A DNA stretch of 64,000 nt from Rhizobium sp. NLR16a (lineage in GTDB: Bacteria; Pseudomonadota; Alphaproteobacteria; Rhizobiales; Rhizobiaceae). Location: positions 248,001-312,000 of the forward strand of contig NZ_CP072866.1 of assembly GCF_017948245.1 (NCBI RefSeq), written 5' to 3'. A program made the position numbers and the translations under genes. This document shows, one piece after another, positions 60,662 to 64,000 of this stretch; the first letter of the stretch is position 1; each line of letters begins with the position of its first letter. The notes beneath the pieces are model-generated. The model was given only the letters and a program-made list of their open reading frames with translations, did not search any database and was not told where the DNA came from.

Positions 60662-61360
60662 TCAGATGTCGTCGAACGCCGGCAACAGCCGGTCTCGCGA
60701 ACGTTCAATGTGGATGCGCATTGCGTTCTCAGCAGCGCGGGAGTCGCGCGCCGCGAAGGCGTCGAGTAGCGTCTGATGCTCGCCGAGTGCCTCCTCCGTG
60801 ACGCGGCGATGAAACATCAGGCGGAAAATGTGGAAATGCGTGTGCTGGAATGCCAGCATTTCTCGGATCAACTCGTTACCGGCAAACTCCATGATGCGGT
60901 CGTGGAAAATAGCGTCCTTGCGGGCGAAGGCCGAATAGTTCGCCCGCTCGTCCCTATCGTCGCGACGTGTCATCACGCCTGCGGCGTCCGTGAGGATGGC
61001 CAGTTTTTCGTCGTTCATCGCCTGAGCCGCCTTCGCAGCGCCGGCAGGTTCCAGCAGCAGACGAAGTTCATAGAGTTCATCGAAGCGGTGGCGCGTAATC
61101 TGGGGCGCAGCGCGGTAGCCGACGAGATGCTGCTTGACGACGAGGCCTTCGCCCTCAAGCCGACCGAGAGCTTCGCGGATCGGAGTGTGGGAGACGTTGA
61201 ACTCCCTGACCAGGTTGTCGACCGTAATGCGCTCTCCGGGGGCGATCTTCAGCGACATGAGCTGGTTGAAGATTGCCTCGTAGACGTCGACAGCTAAGCC
61301 GTTGGCGCGCTGGATCTGGGCCGTTCCCGTTGAGGGTTCTCTAAGTCTCGTCGAAATCAT
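60662..61360 (-). CDS. GntR-family (FCD-type) regulator
   Basis: The 232-residue protein has a GntR winged helix at about 23-90 (ITVDNLVREFNVSHTPIREALGRLEGEGLV) and an FCD domain at about 95-220. It is divergent from the Ldh-family dehydrogenase operon, with an inverted repeat between them that differs from the TGGTNNNACCA sites. It therefore likely controls a separate sub-regulon (the dehydrogenase genes) and possibly the PfpI gene. Confidence 0.9.
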   Translation of the reverse strand: MISTRLREPSTGTAQIQRANGLAVDVYEAIFNQLMSLKIAPGERITVDNLVREFNVSHTPIREALGRLEGEGLVVKQHLVGYRAAPQITRHRFDELYELRLLLEPAGAAKAAQAMNDEKLAILTDAAGVMTRRDDRDERANYSAFARKDAIFHDRIMEFAGNELIREMLAFQHTHFHIFRLMFHRRVTEEALGEHQTLLDAFAARDSRAAENAMRIHIERSRDRLLPAFDDI

Positions 61361-61418
61361 CTGATGCCTTGCCTCTTGACAGGTTCAATCGCTAGCACGA
61401 TGCTGCATGTAAGACAAT

Positions 61419-61445
61419 CCTATATCCTATACGATTTAATATAGG
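61419..61445. promoter_or_regulatory. Inverted repeat, probable operator of the second GntR protein
   Basis: CCTATAT (61419-61425) and ATATAGG (61439-61445) flank ATCCTATACGAT (61424-61435), itself a palindrome at 10 of 12 positions. The site lies about 10-35 bp upstream of the ATG at 61455 and 59 bp upstream of the GntR start, well placed for repression. Confidence 0.55.
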
Positions 61446-61454
61446 GGACAAATC

Positions 61455-62489
61455 ATGCGCGTTTCCGAAGCGGCAGCCCTTGCGCTTGCCACCCGCCTGC
61501 TCGAAGAGCATGGCGCACCGCGTGACCATGCGGCGCTGCAGGCTCGCGTCCTGGTGACGGCCGAGATGAAGGGGCACCCCTCGCATGGCCTGTGCCGGCT
61601 CTCGCGCCTCGTCGAAAGGATCAAGCGCGGTGTCATCGACCCACAGACGAAGGGAACGCAGCGCTGGCGGGCGGATGCGGTGCTGGAGGTCGAGGGATCG
61701 GCGGGACTTGGCCCCATCGTCGCCATGGCCGCGATCGAGCGGTTGGCGCCTCATATTCCTGATCTTGGCATCGGCCTGGTCGCCGTGCGCAATGCGAACC
61801 ATCTCGGCATGCTCGCGCATTATGTTGAGGCCGTTGCTGCGATGGGTTTGGTCTGCATCGCGCTATCGTCCAGTGAGGCGCTGGTCCATCCATTCGGCGG
61901 TACACGGGCAATGCTTGGCACCAACCCCATCGCCATTGGCGTTCCGACCGCCGAAGACCCACTTGTGCTTGACCTTGCCACCAGCATCGTGCCGATGGGC
62001 AGGATCCATCATCACGCGGCGACCGGCAGACCCATTCCCGAGGGATGGGCGCGCGATGCGGCCGGCAGGCCGACGACAGATCCGAAGCGTGCCAAGGCCG
62101 GCGCGATTGCACCCTTCGGCGATGCAAAAGGCTATGGCCTCGGCATTGCCCTCGAGCTGCTGGTGGCGGCTCTTGCAGGCTCCGCGCTCGCACCCGAGGT
62201 GCACGGCACGCTCGACAGCCAGTCGCCATGCAACAAGGGCGACGTCTTCATTCTGATCGAGCCCAGTCTGGCGCCGGGTCTTCCGACGCGGCTGTCAGCC
62301 TATCTCGCTGCGGTGCGCGCCTCACCATCCGAGATGGCCGGCGAACCGGTTCGCGTCCCCGGGGATCGTGCGCGTCAGCGGCGTGCGGCCGCCAGCCGCA
62401 ATGGTTTTGAGATCGACCAGCGCCTTTGGGACGACCTAAACGCGCTTTCCCCCTCCCGCATCCTGGCCTTCGAGGGACAAAGATCATGA
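61455..62489 (+). CDS. Ldh-family (malate/L-lactate dehydrogenase type) oxidoreductase
   Basis: The 344-residue NAD(P)-dependent enzyme of the YlbC/DlgD/MdhII family shows the conserved early histidine in GHPSHGLCRLSR, AVRNANHLGMLAHYVE (about 110-125), the aspartate in LVLDLATSIVPMG and the C-terminal AKGYGLGIALELL. Members reduce or oxidise 2-keto/2-hydroxy acids such as malate, lactate, diketogulonate or delta-1-piperideine carboxylates. AGGGGA precedes the ATG. Its stop overlaps the next start (ATGA), so the two are coupled. Confidence 0.9.
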   Translation: MRVSEAAALALATRLLEEHGAPRDHAALQARVLVTAEMKGHPSHGLCRLSRLVERIKRGVIDPQTKGTQRWRADAVLEVEGSAGLGPIVAMAAIERLAPHIPDLGIGLVAVRNANHLGMLAHYVEAVAAMGLVCIALSSSEALVHPFGGTRAMLGTNPIAIGVPTAEDPLVLDLATSIVPMGRIHHHAATGRPIPEGWARDAAGRPTTDPKRAKAGAIAPFGDAKGYGLGIALELLVAALAGSALAPEVHGTLDSQSPCNKGDVFILIEPSLAPGLPTRLSAYLAAVRASPSEMAGEPVRVPGDRARQRRAAASRNGFEIDQRLWDDLNALSPSRILAFEGQRS

Positions 62490-63715
62490 GCCTGTTTGCC
62501 GCCTTGAGGCTGCCGCGGGAAATCCTGTTTGGTGTCGGCCAGCGTCATGCACTACCGAGCGTCGCCAGCAAGACCGGACGGCGCGCTCTCGTCTGCACGG
62601 ACGCGCGTTTTGCCGCAACGCCCGTCTTCGCGGAAATGATCGCTGCCGTCAAAGCGGCCGGCATTGGCGTCGTAGTGCATGACCAGACGCTGCCGGACGT
62701 GCCGCGCGATACCGTAGCTATCTGCGTTGAAGCCGCGCGCGGCTTCGAACCAGATATGGTGATCGGGATTGGCGGTGGCAGTTGCCTCGATATGGCGAAA
62801 TGCGCCTCGCTCCTGCTCGCTCATGGCGGCGCGCTCACCGATTATTATGGCGAGTTCAAGGTGCCTGCACCGGTCCTGCCGGTCATTGCTGTGCCGACCA
62901 CGGCCGGCACCGGCTCCGAGGTAACGCCGGTTGCGGTTGTTTCCGATTCCGACCGTATCCTGAAGGTTGGAATTTCCAGCCCATATCTCATCGCCGCAGC
63001 GGCGATCTGTGATCCCGAACTCACCTTGTCCTGCCCGCCTGGGCTGACGGCGATTGCCGGTGCCGATGCGCTGACGCATGCCATCGAGGCGTTCACGGCG
63101 ATGCGCCGCCCCGGCGATGCGGAGCTTGCGCAGCAGCATGTCTTCGTCGGCAAAAGCGATCTCACCGACCAGTTCGCTCTGCATGCCATCCGGCTCCTCA
63201 GCCGGAGCCTGGAAAAGGCCTTTGCCGACGGTTCGGACGTCGATGCGCGCGCCGATGTGATGATGGGCGCGCTTGCAGCCGGCTGCGCCTTCGGAACCGC
63301 GGGCACTGCCGCAGCCCACGCGGTGCAATATCCGGTCGGCGCCCTGACGCATACGCCGCATGGACTCGGGGTAGCGACCATGCTTCCCTATGTGATGGCA
63401 TTTAATCGCCGCGTCGCCGTCGCGGAAATTGCCGCGGTCGGTAAAGCGCTCGGCCTCGATCCCAATGGAATAGAGAAGGACGAGACAGTTGCCGATGCCG
63501 CAATCGCCGAGGTGAGCCGCCTCTTTGCGGCGATCGGCATTGCGCCGACGCTCGCCGGACTCGGCCTTCCCGAAGACCGGATCGACTGGGCGGCCGGGGA
63601 GGCCCTCGGAATCGGCCGGCTGATCAAGAATAACCCACGCCCCCTCGATTCGGCCGCCATGCGCGGCCTGGTTCGGGCCGCCTATGACGGCGACCTGGCC
63701 GCTTCCGCCCTCTGA
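62486..63715 (+). CDS. Iron-containing alcohol dehydrogenase
   Basis: This 409-residue group III alcohol dehydrogenase has the nucleotide motif GIGGGSCLDMAK (about 96-107), TTAGTGSEVTP, and metal ligands from GADALTHAIEAF (aspartate, histidine) and ALTHTPHGLGVA (two histidines). It probably interconverts an aldehyde and an alcohol, or acts on a hydroxyacid semialdehyde. The start is the ATG overlapping the Ldh-family stop. It is followed 14 bp later by an aldehyde dehydrogenase, suggesting consecutive oxidations. Confidence 0.92.
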   Translation: MSLFAALRLPREILFGVGQRHALPSVASKTGRRALVCTDARFAATPVFAEMIAAVKAAGIGVVVHDQTLPDVPRDTVAICVEAARGFEPDMVIGIGGGSCLDMAKCASLLLAHGGALTDYYGEFKVPAPVLPVIAVPTTAGTGSEVTPVAVVSDSDRILKVGISSPYLIAAAAICDPELTLSCPPGLTAIAGADALTHAIEAFTAMRRPGDAELAQQHVFVGKSDLTDQFALHAIRLLSRSLEKAFADGSDVDARADVMMGALAAGCAFGTAGTAAAHAVQYPVGALTHTPHGLGVATMLPYVMAFNRRVAVAEIAAVGKALGLDPNGIEKDETVADAAIAEVSRLFAAIGIAPTLAGLGLPEDRIDWAAGEALGIGRLIKNNPRPLDSAAMRGLVRAAYDGDLAASAL

Positions 63716-63729
63716 CCTCGGAAATCATC

Positions 63730-64000
63730 ATGAACGTCAACCAGCTTTCTCTCCACCCCGACGATGATACCTTCGGGCTCAGCTCGTTTTCCCGTGGTCT
63801 CTATATAGGCGGCGCCTGGCGGCCTGCGGCAGGCGAAGGTCGGATCCAGGTGATCGATCCGTCGACCGAGGTGGTCATTGCCGCCGTGCCGGATGCGACG
63901 CTTGCGGATGCGGCAGCGGCCGTGGAGGCTGCGGCGAGCGCCGCGGAAAGCTGGCGCGAGACTCCGCCGAGAAAGCGTTCCGAGATCCTGCGCCGCTGCT
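63730..64000 (+). CDS. Aldehyde dehydrogenase, N-terminal part (cut by window end)
   Basis: The first 90 codons of an NAD(P)-dependent aldehyde dehydrogenase are visible: LYIGGAWRPAAGEGRIQVIDPSTE, the alternating VPDATLADAAAAVEAA stretch and WRETPPRKRSEILRRC. This is the typical amino-terminal region before the catalytic domain. The catalytic cysteine and glutamate lie beyond the window. It would oxidise the aldehyde from the preceding alcohol dehydrogenase to an acid. Confidence 0.88.
   Translation, partial: MNVNQLSLHPDDDTFGLSSFSRGLYIGGAWRPAAGEGRIQVIDPSTEVVIAAVPDATLADAAAAVEAAASAAESWRETPPRKRSEILRRC

Overview
The window looks like a replicon segment of an alphaproteobacterium of the Rhizobium type. 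This is inferred from gene content, not from a database match. The signs are high-GC coding DNA, a large PutA with no ribbon-helix-helix domain paired with an Lrp-type regulator, a dadR/dadX/dadA unit, many ABC importers, and sugar-acid and betaine-type catabolic islands. No tRNA, rRNA, CRISPR array, complete insertion sequence or replication origin was seen.

Layout: 0.1-9 kb holds an orphan LuxR regulator, the D-/L-alanine catabolic unit, an AraC regulator, a decayed patch (amidohydrolase remnant plus a frameshifted Lrp gene), an omega-aminotransferase with a cupin-type regulator, and a divergent ProC-like gene. 9-16 kb holds two unrecognised genes, a TadE/TadE-like/TadG trio, an ECF sigma factor followed by cupredoxin, DUF4142 and DUF488 genes, and an aldo/keto reductase. 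16-22 kb has a membrane diguanylate cyclase, a YdeP-type molybdopterin oxidoreductase with a small partner gene, and an AraC regulator. 22-23.2 kb is mostly non-coding and contains three tandem hairpins.

23-37 kb is the most interesting block. A glycine betaine/proline-type ABC importer and a second ProC gene lie beside a TetR regulator. Divergent from TetR runs a long unit: Old Yellow Enzyme-family demethylase, DMSP-lyase-like cupin, EtfB, EtfA, a second cupin of the same family, glutathione-dependent formaldehyde dehydrogenase, S-formylglutathione hydrolase, Gfa-like protein, then a GbdR/GlxA-like regulator. The logic is import of an N- or S-methylated osmolyte, oxidative demethylation through a dedicated ETF, and formaldehyde disposal. 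The first cupin keeps all four expected metal/catalytic residues. The second has replaced all four, so the operon seems to encode an enzyme/pseudoenzyme pair.

37-44 kb has an acyltransferase fused to a probable helical-toroid domain, PutR and PutA. 44-64 kb is one large sugar or sugar-acid catabolic island: two TIM-barrel isomerase-like proteins, an enolase-superfamily dehydratase, a GntR regulator, a 2-hydroxyacid dehydrogenase, a complete CUT1-type ABC importer with an extra small membrane protein, a TetR regulator, a Tm-1-like/PEP-hydrolase-like pair, a cupin, an M24 hydrolase, a PfpI protein, a second GntR regulator, an Ldh-family oxidoreductase, an iron-type alcohol dehydrogenase and an aldehyde dehydrogenase cut by the window end. 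TGGTNNNACCA sites in front of both the isomerase genes and the transporter suggest one GntR regulon. The substrate is not recognisable from sequence alone.
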